64,000 nucleotides of DNA from Cheilinus undulatus (GCF_018320785.1 NC_054868.1:48119874-48183873); one strand, 5' to 3'. Shown: positions 41,136-55,500, numbered from the stretch's first letter. Numbers and translations: made by a program. Notes: a model not told the origin generated them from the letters alone.

Positions 41136-41359
41136 GTTTTTTATAATAATCAAATGATTTTACAGTTGACCTTTAAGGCCAGCATTTAAAACAGAGATTA
41201 GACAGTGTTCAGTTAATTATATATTACCACAGTATTCTGACACATCGAAAATAGGATGAAATGTGTCTTGTCCTAAGCAGGCCTGCCCATGAAAAATCCA
41301 GTGAATGGGCTCTCTCCAGTTGTGATTAATAGATGATAGCAACATATTTGTGTGTGATC

Positions 41360-42480
41360 AGTAGCATTGATTGTAATGTCCTGGCTAACAGTTTCTTCAT
41401 TTGAGCTGAAGAGTGTGTCAGGCTATTGTTGGGTTCTAGTGTTGGAGCTATTTATTTGTGGCTCTTTTCAACCACTTTTCACCAAAATTTGCATCCATTC
41501 TGACATTTTTCCCCATTATCCATTTTTGCCGCCTTTTTTTTTACTTTTTAAACCCCTTTTCACCATTTTATTCTTGCCACTTTTACCCCATTATTACCAC
41601 TTATCTCCCATTTTTCCTCTTCAACCAGTTTTGCCACTTTTTAACCCCTTTTCAAAATTTTTGCCACCCATTTTATGTCCTTTTTTTTTGCATTTTTGCA
41701 ACCTATTTTTGCCACTTTTCAATCTGTTGACAATTTTAATCAATTTTTGCCACATTTTGCCCATTTTTACACAACTTTTCACTAAACTCCCTTTTCCTAC
41801 TTTATTCATCCATTCTTTTGTGACTTAACCCTTTTGTCTCTTCAACACATTTTTGCCATAGTTTGCCCATTTTCCCTCTCTTTTAACCTCTTCACCTTTT
41901 TGTCCCTTTACTTTGTAACCCTTTTTTACCTTTTTTTCCAGCAATTTTTGGCACAATTTTCCAATTTTGCCGCTGTTTTACCCCCTTCTCAGCATTTTCC
42001 CTCCAAGTTTGTAGCATGTTTGTAGTACATTGTTGCCACGTTTTTCAAAATTTTGCAACTTTTCAATTTGTTTACAATTTTAATCCATTTTTGCCACAGT
42101 TTGTCCATTTATACCACATTTAAACCCATTTACACTACTTTATTCAGCCATTTTTTCTCACATTTTTGCCACGTTTTTTTGAATTTTTTTAGCCTTTATT
42201 TGCCTTTTTTTTTTTTTTTTACACTTTTGCCTCTTCCAACAATTCCAGGCACAATTTGTCCATTTTGCCACACTAAGTTTGACCTCTCTTTGCTTTTTTG
42301 GTAGCACATTTTTGTCACTTTTGCCAGTTTTGATCCTTTGATGCCACTTCAACCCCTTTTTTTCCCTTTTTCTGTGCAATTATTGAATTATTTTTCTGTT
42401 AAAGTTGTCTCATTTCTTTCTTTATTGTCTGGCATCCTTTTGTTTTTGCACATCATCATCATCTTCACTTTAGACATGTT
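41360..42480 (+). repeat. Pyrimidine-rich repeat array (copy 2 of 3)
   Basis: Same words as copy 1 (TTTTGCCACTTTT, CCATTTTTGCC) from about 41460 to 42370, with the same flanks: GTTGGGTTCTAGTGTTGGAG on the left and CTGGCATCC then TTTTGCACATCATC on the right. Frames such as 41367-41828 are artefacts of the array. Confidence 0.8.
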
Positions 42481-42831
42481 TATATGTTATACAAGTGGCA
42501 CATTATATAGCCTTTAAACAAACTAACTACAGACTACTCAAGTTAGTTTGTAGTTAGGATCAGCATCCACAAGAACTGTGTAGATTCAGCGTTGGACTGT
42601 GAAGAACACACAGAAATAAATAAATAAATCCCTAGGGGGTCTGGGGGTCTTTCCCCAGAACATTTTCAATTATATAGATGCCATTTCCTGTATTCTAGTG
42701 CATTTTAACACCATATTAGCACCAGATAATTCAAACTGGTTCTGTGAGATATACTAATAGTTCTGGCTCAATATAGATCAAGAAAGGGCCCAACATAAAA
42801 GTCATTGCAACAGTATTGTTTCAAAGTATTT

Positions 42832-43092
42832 CTTGGTCCTAATGGTCTTCTGGAGTTTAGTGTGTTTTTTCCACCCAAGAGGGCAGTTTAGTGTTTTTTG
42901 TCAACCAGGAGGGCACTTTAGCACGCCTTTTGGCTCTCGAGGGCACTTTAGCATGTGTTTTGCCTCCCAAGAGGACACTTTAGCATGCGTTTTTCAACAA
43001 TTGGGCCACGAAGGGGGCGACCGCCCCCCCAGCCCCCCGCTTGTGCACACCACTGCCCCCTACTCCCCCCTTATGGACGGCCTTGGTCCTAA
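42832..43092. repeat. Minisatellite-bearing insertion with 11-bp flanking direct repeats
   Basis: CTTGGTCCTAA occurs at 42832-42842 and again at 43082-43092. Between them are four units of about 31 bases built on GAGGGCACTTTAGCATGTG (about 42875-43000), then a C/G-rich segment (GGGGGCGACCGCCCCCCC) and CTTATGGACGGCC. The direct repeats look like a target-site duplication. An open frame through the units (42833-43132) encodes only imperfect repeats and is not called. Confidence 0.6.
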
Positions 43093-43299
43093 ATATCGTG
43101 ATAATATCGTGATTTCAGCCCCTAGTTATTGAAGTAATCTGTCTGATCAGGCTGAATCGTACTTTAAGTCATCCCCAGCGCTGTATCAGAGGTCCACAGC
43201 TCCATCCTCTCCATCTTCATGTTTCAGCATCATGATAGATGGATGATGGCGGACTTTTCATCATTCTTCCTCCCTGCTGAAGACACTGAGGTGATCTCT

Positions 43300-43523
43300 C
43301 TTATTAACTCTCCTATCATCTGTCCACTGATGCTCCTCTAGTTTGCAGTCTGCCCCGCCCACCCCGCCAGCTCCACGAGGAGGCTGCTCCTCTCCTCTCT
43401 GCAGTCTGCAGTCACTCAGAGTGCAGCACACTGCAGTCTCCATCACTCCTCCTCTCCTCCTCCTCCTCTTCCTCCCTGCGCTCCCCTGGCAGGTGGAAAG
43501 GACACGCACACGGGGCCGGGACA
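43300..43523 (+). promoter_or_regulatory. Promoter and 5' UTR of the SOUL-family gene
   Basis: A sharp GC-rich, CT-rich island (CCCCGCCCACCCCGCC, CTCCTCCTCCTCCTCTTCC, GGGGCCGGGACA) in otherwise AT-rich DNA, ending at the donor GTGAGT at 43526. Sp1-type CCCCGCCC is present and no TATA is evident. Confidence 0.5.
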
Positions 43524-46500
43524 ATGTGAGTATCAGCTTTTAGCTCTGTTTCAGTGAATATGGCACTGCTGTATTAAGAGAAATGTCTCCAGGGATGTTT
43601 GACTAGAGCTGTTAGCGACTTTTCTGCAGCGTCACGCAAAGGTGAAGTTAATTTTGCATGATTCATGATCGGCTGTGCGTGCAGGGAAATCTCTCTTTAC
43701 GCAATATTTTACTGTAATACTTTTGCACAATCATTAAAGAGTAAAACAGCAGGCATGAAAGTGACGAGGACGATCCATCTCAAACCTTTATTTTGATACT
43801 ACTGTCTCGGTTTAGAAGCAGTTGAGCTGCCGATAATAGTATTAAATTTGCATGATGAAGGGATGTGATAAGGTGCTGATCAATGATCCTGCGTGACCTT
43901 AAAATGCCTTTGATTTGTGAAGGAGACTGAGCCTGATGATGCAGCACATCTCTTCCTCTGTCTCTCCTCTTTGCGTCGCTCACAGAGCAGGAAAACGTGT
44001 CCCATTTCAGCTCTGCAGTGAGAAATGCAGCACACTGACGTGCATACTGATACTGCCTCACAGCTTTCTAATAGCTGTCAATCAAAGATTTAGACTGGAA
44101 AGGAAAAAGCTTTATTCCTCCTAAATGTACAGAGAAGATCTTCTACAGGTCAATGCACTGTTTTACTCTCTTAAAGTGCTTTTTAAAAAACAGAGATGTC
44201 TGATTTTCCTCCTCAGGGCTTTCATCTCAGTCTTTGCGGCTGTGCTGGCCTTAGCGCTCTCTGCTGAGGGAAGTGTTGGGTAAGTGGATCCCTTAAGAAA
44301 CAGCTCACCTGCATTTTCATATGTGTACTCCCTAAAATGGAGCCATTTCTGAATTAAAGGCACTGAAATAGACCTGCATGGAGTTAACTCTGTTTGATGT
44401 CAGGAAAAATGTACCTTTCATTATGGTGGAGGGTTCAAACTCAGCAGCAGGGTTTGGGTTGAACTATTAGCGGGGTACACCCTAGAGCGGTCTTCAGTCA
44501 GTCAATCACTTACTTGTAGAGACAGACAATTACTTCACATGCACAATTGAGAGAACTAGGAAAGCACTCAGAGAGCGCAGACCTCTGCCATTAGCCCTAT
44601 CTCCCAATAGTGAAGAATCCTTTAAAAAAAATTCCTGGATCCGTCCCCATGTGCCCCCCACCTCAGCATTCATGGATTACTCCCTCCCCAGTGGGGTGGA
44701 AACACAGTGAGACAGAGCATTGGCTTCGCTACGGGTAGACTGTCATGGCAGGAGCATTGCCTGCTGGTGCCAACAGATGCACTTCCAGTCTCACCCATGG
44801 TCTCACTGGATGACTGGAAGTCATGGCAGAGGGTGAATATTCCTCTATTCCTCCCAGCATTGTGAGTATTCTCGCAAAAATTTGCTGTCTTTCTCTCTGT
44901 TACGCTCCGACTTGTCTCTTCGACTGGGCGTGCATCTTTCAAACTCTATTACCTCCAAAACTTTGAATGGAAAAACACCCAAAAATGCTGCTGGGATTGT
45001 AGTTACTCGTGTCCACCATCTCCTGGTGTAAAGTGGTAACAGCGCAGAGCTCCGCCATTAGCCCTATCTCCCAATAGTATAGAATCCTTTAAAAAATTCC
45101 TGGATCCAGACAGTGATCCGGATCACTCCCAAAATCTTATCAGTTCTTCCTTATGCCATTTCTGCCATTTCCTGAAAATTTCATGAAAATCTGTCCACAA
45201 CTTTTTAGGTTATGTTGCTAACAAACAAACTAACAAATCCACCCGATTACATAACCTCCTTGGCGGAGGTAATAAACCCAACAAACATATCTTTGGATTT
45301 TGGGAGGAAGCCAGAAAGCTCATGCATGCATGGGGAGAACATGCAGGAAAGGCCTTTTTTTGACAGGGGATCCAAACTAAGTGCCCTTTTGCTGTGAGGT
45401 CACAGTCGTAGCTGCACAACTGTGCAGCCTGCAGAAATCAAGATCATCGTAAACATAATAGAAATAATCCAGACAGAGACAGCAAACACGTTGACAAATA
45501 AATCACAAGGAACCAAATCATGCAATACAAGACAATTTTGATACATGTTAATTTCGTGAATTAAATTCTTAGAGTACAAATAGACGACAAGGCATGGGAT
45601 GCTTTTGATTGACAAGTCATTACCATGACAACCAGTCAGCCGGAATAGAGTTGCATCCACGCTCTCTGCTTCAAAGCTGGAAGTCGAGGCAGACTTCATG
45701 TTTGATAAAGATAATAGAATAAACAGTTACCTTACTGGGGGAATGGGGCATGATAATTGATAATGAGATCAGACAATTTGATATAAAAATCAACAATGTT
45801 ACTTTAATATTTTAGTTAATATCTCCAAAATCATGTATGAGTGTGCAGAAGCTTCTTTTGAAAGAGTGGTAGATATTGTATATAGAGAGAGTGGGTTGTC
45901 ATCATTAGTGCACTCAGATCTACAGTTTAGCCCACGTCTGCTCTAAACCCCAGAATATCAGCTTCCTCGTGTTATGTGAGTGTTAAATTCTTTATTTCTT
46001 AACAATGGGCTTTAATCTGCTGCTGTTTCAGCCTCTACTCTTCTGGGAAAGCTTTTAAGGGCTGCAGGGATTTCTTGTTTTCTCCATTTAGACACAAGAG
46101 CTTTAAAGTGGCCAGGAAGTAATCCAGTTATTGGAAGCAGCATTAGAAAATACAAGGTCGATGGTAATAAAGCCTCCCTGGACTTCAGTAGCAGGGTACT
46201 CTGACTTCTGTTAGTCTAAAGGTCAAACATGAAACCTGAAGGTGACCTGGCCTAGCTTTCTTTTAATGGTTATTATCCAAAATCATGGCTTTTTGTTGTA
46301 CATTTACTGGCTGTCTCTTTTAATGTCAAATTTCCCATTTCCTCTTCATTTAAAGCATTTCATATGTCACATTTTTGTAAATGGCATGTAAATAATGCAT
46401 GCTTTATTTGCTGTTTACTCATGTGCAGTAAAAATAATAATGGTCATTTAGCTATTATTATTTTAGCTACCTAGCTCAGCAACCAGCTGCTATATTATAT

Positions 46501-49500
46501 ATTTAGCTGCCTCACTTAGCATTCTGTCACTATGTCATGGAGTTAGCTACTTAGCTTAGCAACCTTTCACTACATCATAGATTCAACTTCCTTGTTTATC
46601 AACCAGCTGCTACATTATGTATTTAGCTGCTTCTCTTAGCATCCTATCATAGAATTAGCTACTTAGCTTAGCAACCTGCCACTACGTCATAGATTCAACT
46701 TCCTCACATATAGCCCAATCAGCCGTCAGATTAACGGTTTAGCTGCCCATCTTAGCATCCTGGCACTGTGTCGTAGATTTATCTGCTTGTGTAGCAGTCT
46801 CTTTACACTTCAAAGATTTAGCTACCTAGCATAGCAGCCTGCCACTACATCAGAAATTTAGCTACATAGGTTAGCATCCTGTTTCAATGCTGTAGACTTA
46901 CCCAGGCCTACTTAGCCTCCCAAGCTATCACCACATCATAGCTTTGTCTTGCTTTGGCTTTTGAAAGAGTGGGTTTTTACTCACAGACAGCCATCTTGTG
47001 TTTTTCTTGACTACCAGAGGGCTATATTTAACTGTTCATGTATGATTTGAATGTATTCCAACTCTTGTCTGTAAGCTGTCTAAGCCCACGAGCTATTACT
47101 ACTTATGCTAACTTCTAATGCAGCTAGCCTCTGCACATTTACTAGCCATGTTACAATATCTGTGGAAATTAAACAAAGACAGGCTAGTTGAAGGTACAAG
47201 TTGTAGCTTAGATATTTTTGTTGTACTGAAATGTCTAAATTAATGTTAGAAAAACAGCCAAACCTGGCTTATTTTTTTGGTCGAGTTCATACATTACCTT
47301 GAATATTGTAAACAGCTTTCAAAGCCAGTGAAATTCTTAATTTTTGTAGTTGAAAAGGATTGTATCTTGTCACAAACAAAACGTCCAGGGTTTCCACAGC
47401 AATGATAAATATGCATGTCTTGTCATGGTTGCCCTGGCAGCAGCCATGACAAGACATCAATGTTCATTGCTACTAGGAAAGACTACTACGTAGAGAAGTG
47501 GGTACTGCTACTGGAAGTTATTGTTCTGTTACTACTTCATGTTTAGCTTTGCTAACTACTCATGATGACTCATGATTAATTTCTTCTAGGGCTAGGTATC
47601 ACCATTGATTGCCTGAGTTGATACAATTCCAATTCACAAGGTCACGATTCGATTCAATCTAATTTAATATCGATTCATTTAGGGTTATCTTAATTAGATA
47701 CTTATTTTGCGAGATTCTCAGAGAAAAAAAGTTGGCTATAGTACAAAGAATGTCCCAACCAGACACATTATTCGGGAATATCAAGACTTGCATTAAATAT
47801 GACCTCAAACTAGTAGTATTGACGTTTATTTTACATCCATGTGGCACATCTTGCATATGTATAACCAGCTCATAGAGATAACATGTACCACATATCCAAA
47901 ATAAGATGACTGAGCATAAGATTCAAATCTCGAATGGGAGTCTAAAGGTATAAGAAATGAGGGCAGGTCAAGTTTCAAGCTGCATAAGCGGTGCAAGTTC
48001 AAGACTTGTCGGCCAAGGAACTGTCAGGAAATCTCTGGATTACACGAATCAATATAATTATAAAATGAGAATTGATCTCAATTTGGGAATCAATTTTTTA
48101 AACCCAGTTTCAGTCTCTGAGTACAGAAACACTACTCAGCTCTGGGTTCCTCCACTGCTCACTTCCTGTTTGAATTCAGATGTCTTCTCAACAAAAACTG
48201 TAGTCCATAAGCTTTATTTACTAAAGGCCATACCAACATTATTTTTCCATAGATGATTTTAACATTGTGAGGGTGAAAAGCTGTTAAAAGTGGCACTTTA
48301 TCTTCCTGCTTTGCTTGGCCAGTAATCCCTGGATGCTTTGTGTGTAGCTTTTCTCACTCGTGAAATTATCCATGAAAAATAAAAAATGTCACTATATTTT
48401 TTAGAAATACACCTTATGGAGAGCAGTTTTTCTGTTGAATAAAGTCCTCAACTCAAATCAAGAATTAAGTGGCAAAGGTGGGCAGCTCGTCTGTACTCGT
48501 CATCTTTCGTGATTGTTTTGATTGAGAGCCCCCTGGTGGTGGAATGTGCATTTACAAGCTGTTGCTTACATTTTTATTGTTCATTATGGTGTAAAATACC
48601 TCGTAAAAAGTACCTGCCTCCCTAAAACCATTTTAAAACAGTAATAGTGCTCACATGTAAATAATCAGATCCTATTTCTGTGCGAAAAATAATTTGAATG
48701 GTTGTTGAAAATGAATTATTGTACTTCCTCTGACAGGCCGAGCTCCAACACCAGCTTTTGCACAGAGTCGAAGGAATGTCTGGAGTATGAGCTGGTCTGC
48801 AAAACAGACGAATATGAGGTCAGTGACCACGAGTCTAACAGCTGGCCTACCTTCAAATCAAGCTGTGATTTTTTACTTAATGTTTTCCTTTTCAGGTCCG
48901 ACACTACAGCCCCACTCGCTGGGTGTCGACTGATGCTGAGGCTTATTTCATGGGCGTAGGAGCAGCCATGGCCTTCAGGAGACTTTTCCAGTACATCACC
49001 GGAGCCAATGAGGGAGGTAAAGACAGAACAGGAGCAAAAAGTCAGGAGTGTGTTCATTTTGAGTGTGTGTTCGTTCTTAAGGTGTGATTGCTTTGTGTGC
49101 AGGCGTCCAGATGGAGATGACCGCCCCCGTCCTGGTGAAGATCCCAGAGGAGACCAAGATGTGGGAGCCGGCTGTTTACACGCTCAACTTCCCGCTGCCG
49201 TCAGCCTATCAGGAGAAGCCACCCACACCGACCAATGACAAGGTGAGCTGAGTCGACAGGTAGCGAGGGATGTGAAGGGTGGGGGGCTGTGGGTGTAGGG
49301 TGACTTTACAAAGTTTTTTCTTTCAGTGGGTGAGCTCGCCCTTGCCAGTGATGAGGTCAAATGCTGTTGTCCTGCCAGTATCAGAGTGTAATCTAATCAG
49401 GCACCGATCAATAGAGGGCATTGATGTTTGTACAGTCTTCAGTGCTGCTTTCTTTCTCTCTCAGCAGAATAGAAATAGATACTGCTGGCTCATGACTGTG

Positions 49501-52500
49501 TCAGGGCTATCGCTCTCTATGTGGTAAAAGGTTCATGATGGGAAGTATGAGTAATGCACTTACTATTTATTTGTGTCATTTTAAAAGATCATACATATAA
49601 TTTTCTCCCAAGGTACACTAATTCCAGTGTTATTGTCACATATAGTCTCCCATTTTTATGTATTTCCTAATTTTATACCCATGTCTTGAAGTTAAATCAG
49701 CTTATTTTTACTTCCTTTTTCAGTTATTTTCCCCCTTTACTGACTGTAACTCGCTCACCTTGATTCACCTTGACTAATCTGAATAAGATATAATTAAAGA
49801 ACAGTTTTTAAAGCAATTCTTTAGTTATTTTGATATCATGGCTTCTATATTACCTACAATGATAAATAAGACCATAACAGCTGTTTCAGAGTGGGTGCAT
49901 GGCAGCTGTGACCAAACTGTAGGAGTTTTTTTTTTTTTTTTTAAGTATATATATTTTATTCATACATTTTCAATTTTACAAATAAACAGCTCCATCTTTT
50001 AAAGGGTTGACGAAGGTAGTAAAACAAGGAGAAAAGAGGCACATTAAATATTGACTGTTAATATAAATTTATACAAATAAGTTTAAGTTTTAAGTTGTTT
50101 TTGACAGAAAGGATAAGTATGGTTGCCACATGTTGTCAAAGGTTGCAGAGTAGAGGGAGAAACAGTATCTGACTCTTTCTGATAGATTGGTCATTTCTGC
50201 TAACCAGGTTTGAAAAAAAGCTTACCTTCTTAGATTTCCAGAGAGCTAAGATAGGTATTTCTTTTTGCTACAACCATGCCATATTCTATTGTCTTATGTT
50301 ACAAGTGAGACACATTTGGTATTGGATTCTGCCCAGAATTGCTATGAGGAGGGTCATACTTCTGAGAAACACTTAAAAGCATCTGACCAGAATTTATTCA
50401 GTTCAGAGCAAGACTAGAATAAGTGTCCCAAAGTGCCCACTTTTACCTGCAGGAGTATTTTGACAAGAAGTTAAAGCAGTGTTACTCAACACTGCTCAAC
50501 CAAAGAACCACATTGTTAAAAAAATGCATTTTCAAGAGCCAGAATCCAAACAAGGGAGGGGAAATCCAATAATTACAAAACAAAAAATATCAATAAGAGG
50601 ATACAGAGAAATTGTTTTCAGCTTCCTTTTCATTATTTTCTCTATCTATAGTCAAGTAAGAAACTTATTTGGATCAAAAAGCTAATTTAGCCATTACTTT
50701 TTATATCCATTGTGATGTTTGCCAACTTGTTTAGCTGATGGTTTTGTTCATTTTACAAAAAAAGAATTGTTCTCTGTTTATTTTATTCTGCTTATTTGTT
50801 AAAATGCCAGCTAATCTATAGGCATTAGTAACTAATTTATTTAAAAAGATTAGTTTGATGTGGTTAATATTAAAGACTCTGTAGAGTGAAATCCAAAGGT
50901 TTTGTCTTAACACTCTAGAAATGTTGGAATATGGTTGCTGTAAACATGTGAAAACTCTGAGATCTACATGAGACTGAATTCTGGATTTAGGCCATTTCAT
51001 CTCTTTCCTGGCTTGGTTTCATGTGGGCGGGGCCAATAAGTGGGCTCACAATGTCATGAGCCCACAGTAGAGAATGACTCCGCCCCTCTAACACTACAAT
51101 ATTGTGGAAGGAAGCAGTCACCTGGAGCAGGGACTTCTGGTTCATTTTGTGCAAAGGAATTCAATCTTGTACTCTTGTACTGTTCTATAATGTTCATGTT
51201 TCATTGCAAAGTTATAGTTATGCATGTTTTGTTTTTAGGGGAAAATATTTTTCCAAGTATGACACCATGAGTGAGGAGGTTAATGAGTGATCTATCATAC
51301 AACAAACCTAAATACAGATTTATTTTTTCTTTACAGGGTCTTTAAAGATAGAGTTAGAAAATCATAACATTCTGAAATAGGATACTTAAGGTGAATGAAA
51401 ATAAGTAAAAATTAGGCTTTTAAAAGAATTTAAAGATCATAACTAAATACCAATTTTAGATAACTGACAACATGACATCCATTATGAATTAATAAAATAA
51501 AAATAAAATATATTTAAGTGAGTCTGACAGTGTTGGTGAAAATCAAGAAAAAACAAAAACATATTTTGGAAAAAATGTATTAAAAATCTGTTCTTTCACA
51601 CAGCTGTAAGTTGAGACCTCAACCTACATAAATTTCTGGTTCAAATGTTTGAAACCTGTTTTGCCCTTTTTCTCAAGAATCAGTGATATTTATCTTGCAT
51701 TTCCTTTCTTCTTCTCATTCATATTCGATAATAAATATACAGACCAAAAATAATGGTTGTCAATTAAATTTGACATTTAAAGCTTACTGTGAAAGGTGAG
51801 AACACAACTAATTCATTTGACTTGCAATATATTATTTCTGATTTCAAAATTTCCCTTTTCTAAGGTTATTAGAGGATTCTTTCCCCAAGTAAGACTTAAA
51901 GGAGCCACAGGTCTCAATTTTCTCAATTGAGAAAATGAAAATAGCAAGCCAACCAAAGCATCACATCGAGTGGCGTTATGTTTAGTGAAAACAGGAAAAT
52001 TCTACAACATAGATGAAGCATTGCTCAACTCTGCTGCTGAAGATTGTTTGTTAATGATGGGAGAGGCTGATGATGCCAAACTGGATGTGATCTTATTGTC
52101 TGACAGCACCATTCAGGTATGAAGAAACAGGCGCTGAACAGTAGTGCTGCACAATTAATCTAATCATAATTGCAATCCCAATGTCAGGCTGTGCAATTAC
52201 ATCATTGCATAAAATGCTGCAATAATGTTTGTACTCGAAAGGTTTACAAAAATGCCTGCAGAGGCCTTTAAGTTTGTACTTTTATTATTTTTAAAAAGGA
52301 AAACTTGGATTCTTTTTTACCTTTTTGTGTAAGATATTAAGGCATTTTGAAGCCTGTGCTCTGAAAATGTCAGGTTTTGTATTTTTATGCTGCTTAATAG
52401 TTCTGTGTTTGAGTTGAGAAACAATCAATTCAAAACTACCATTATTCCGAGCATTTTCCTTGATAATCAAGTAAGTAGACTCATCATACTATGTATGGGT

Positions 52501-55500
52501 TATATTGTAATTGCATTCGCAAATTGCGATATTTTCAAGTATAATTGCAACTGCAGATTATTACCAAATCATGCAACACTACTGGACAGCATTCATGAAA
52601 ACCTTTTCTTTCCTATTTAATTCCCACACCATGTAAACATTCTGCACTAGGACCCCAGCATTCTAGCACCCCCACCTGGGGTTGTCAGTCAGGTGTTGCT
52701 TCATTGTTAATGATCAGAAGCACACTGATAACAAATGTTTGGATGCAGTTGAATCACATTATGATAGTAAAATTGTAGAGAAACCTGAGCAGGATTGGTA
52801 ACATTAATGTTTGATATCAATTTACTGTGGTTGTCATGTGTTTTTTCCTGCTCGCTCACATCTACACACACACATGAAAGAATAAAGAGAATGAGTTAAA
52901 TGCAAAAATCTGTAAAACAAAAAAAAATCAACGTTAAAAGACAACATAACTAGTGCAAAAATAACTGCAATAAGATAAAAATAACACAAACCAATGACCA
53001 ACTAGATAGATGAACAGATAGAAGAAAGCTCGGGATCAGCACCTTGGAGAGCGCTGCAGCTCCTAGGGTGCATGCTTAGGGGAGAACTGTCGAGCCTCAC
53101 GGTGCACCTCCCACATACAGGTCAGAGGCACCCCTTGCAGGAGACCAGGGTCTTATTTTGTTAATAATAAATAAAGGATGATGATAATGATTCATGCAGG
53201 ATTTTGAGACAATAAAAGAAAATAAGGTGGTGTGCATATCATGCAATAATATTTGTAGAAGACTTTCCTTTTTTAACTGCTAGTCATGTCAGCCAGAAGA
53301 TGGGAAAATGGTATGTAAAAAAATTAGTAAGGATGATAAAAAAGTGTACCGTATTAAATCTTCTTTTGCAGATATATATGTCCACATCAGTATGTTACAG
53401 GCAAGAGGACCAGCATGTTTACTCTTCTGGTTTGTGCTTTTCAAAGTAAAAGCCCAGTGACATTTCTGCAGAGAAACTCACCACTCTGTGCTGCCTTGTC
53501 TCCTCCCTGCTGTTATCAATGTCCTCTGATCTATGCGCTGCCATTGTGTCTCTGATAGTGTCTCCTCTGTGTCTCCTTCACAGCTGTATTTCACTGAGAT
53601 GCCAGAGATGGACGTGTACGTGAGGAGTTATGGAGGCTGGATGCTGTCAGTCACCTCCAGGCTTCACGCTCATCTGCTCACCAAAGAGCTGGAGAGAGTC
53701 CGAGCTCCGTACAACCATAGCTTCCACTATGGAGTCGGATATGACAGGTAGTATACATCTGTGAGTCTTTTATTGTATATAAACTGTAGTAACGAATATA
53801 GAGCCACAATGATTTCACAGTAAATTCTGGGTCATATTCATGTGTACTAGTAGCATTTTAGCTCATTATTTGTCCTCATAAAAGACTTATCAATGTTTAT
53901 CTTGCATGAAAATATTCTACATCCTTTAGAACCTCTATGTATCACAAGATTGCTAGTGAGTAAATGAAGTCTGCTCTTGCTTTGTACTGACCACATATGC
54001 TGGTGTATCATAACTCTAACTAAAGCATGTTTATAACATATTTCATACTACTAATAGGCCAGATTTAAAATAATAATAATATTGATGGAAATGCTGATTT
54101 ATTGCCCTGTTCATTGTTAATTATATTCATGCAAAAAAAGCATTATATTGAATTAATAACTTATAAAGTGGCAGCGGTTTCTTCTTTCTCCTCACAGCCA
54201 GAGCGCCAAAGGTTATAATACTTTATTATTTTCAATAATATATGTTTTGTAACAGTGCAATCTTTTTCTACTTTGTTAATGAATAATAAAAGGGAAATAA
54301 GTGGCCAAAAACAGTGCTTAAAAAAGGAAGGATCCATCAAAAATGGAGCAAACACAAACAACTCAAATACACTGACAACATCTTGGTATCTAGACGTTGC
54401 CAGTAAACTGATATAATTTAGACAGTCTGCGTTTTCCTGCGATTTTGATAACTGCAACAACAAATGATCATATATTGAGTGCTGGGTGCCTTGGTATCAG
54501 TACAAATGTTGATACAGTTTAATACTTTTTTGTATTTTATATGAATTTAAAACTTTGATCCTCTTAACCCCTGTTCCCTGGTTCTCACTGTGGTTTAACT
54601 ATAAACAAAAATAAATGCAAGCTCAGCAAATTAACCCTCTGAGGTCTAAGCACTCGTCGGTGTGTTTTCAATATGTTTTTATTAATATATTTTTCATTTT
54701 ACACTGTAGAAATGCTATTTGAACACTTCCGTAACGGGAGAATCTCATCTTTCCCTTCTGCCCTCACTTGCCATCCCACATGATTCACAGCCAGAGTTAC
54801 AGGGCCAATAAGAGAGCAATGAGCACATGTCATCACCTCTCACTGTTTACCACTGGTTGAATCCTTTGTCCATCAACCTTTCCCAACCAATAGACACTCT
54901 GGAATCCCTAAGGCCCTCCCTATCACAGATTTTGCAGGAGAGGTAAGGCGAGAGACCAGAGTGAAAGGAGAGAATTAGACCTGTTGAGCTGATGATGGTG
55001 AAGACAGTGATGACAGTTTTATTTTGGTGAAAATAGGATGATGGATGACAATTATGCTCAAAAAACGATATGACAAAATTTAATTTTAGACATGTTTTCT
55101 GCACATACCTATTATTTTATTCATATATTCTACTGCTTCTGTGAAGCCGTGACTTTGGTTAACCTATTACAAATACCAAAACAATTCATCCACCAAGAGT
55201 GAAGGTGTGTTTTCACAAGACAGAGATTTAAAAACTTAGCATTTTGGCTAAAATAACTCTTTACATAGTCCTCTAGGACAGAAATGGGCCACAGTATCCA
55301 TAAAGCTGAGATTGTCCTGAAAATTTTGATATAAAACACTTGGGGTTTGTGTTATTTGCAAGTATCTTAAAAAGGTGAATTACAAAATAATGTGAAAAAT
55401 GAGGAATACCCTTAGACCTCAGAGGGAAAACAGTCAGACAACTCAGTCTTACATATTTCTGAAGTTACCAGGAGAAGATGAGTCTGATATTTCGGCTTTC

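Noticed and set aside
42833..43132. 99-residue protein with internal repeats
   Set aside because: It is the translation of a minisatellite flanked by direct repeats.
43343..43543. Start of the SOUL protein at an ATG in the GC-rich first exon
   Set aside because: That frame is not in phase with exon 2 after splicing at 43525. The split AT/G start gives a proper signal peptide in frame.
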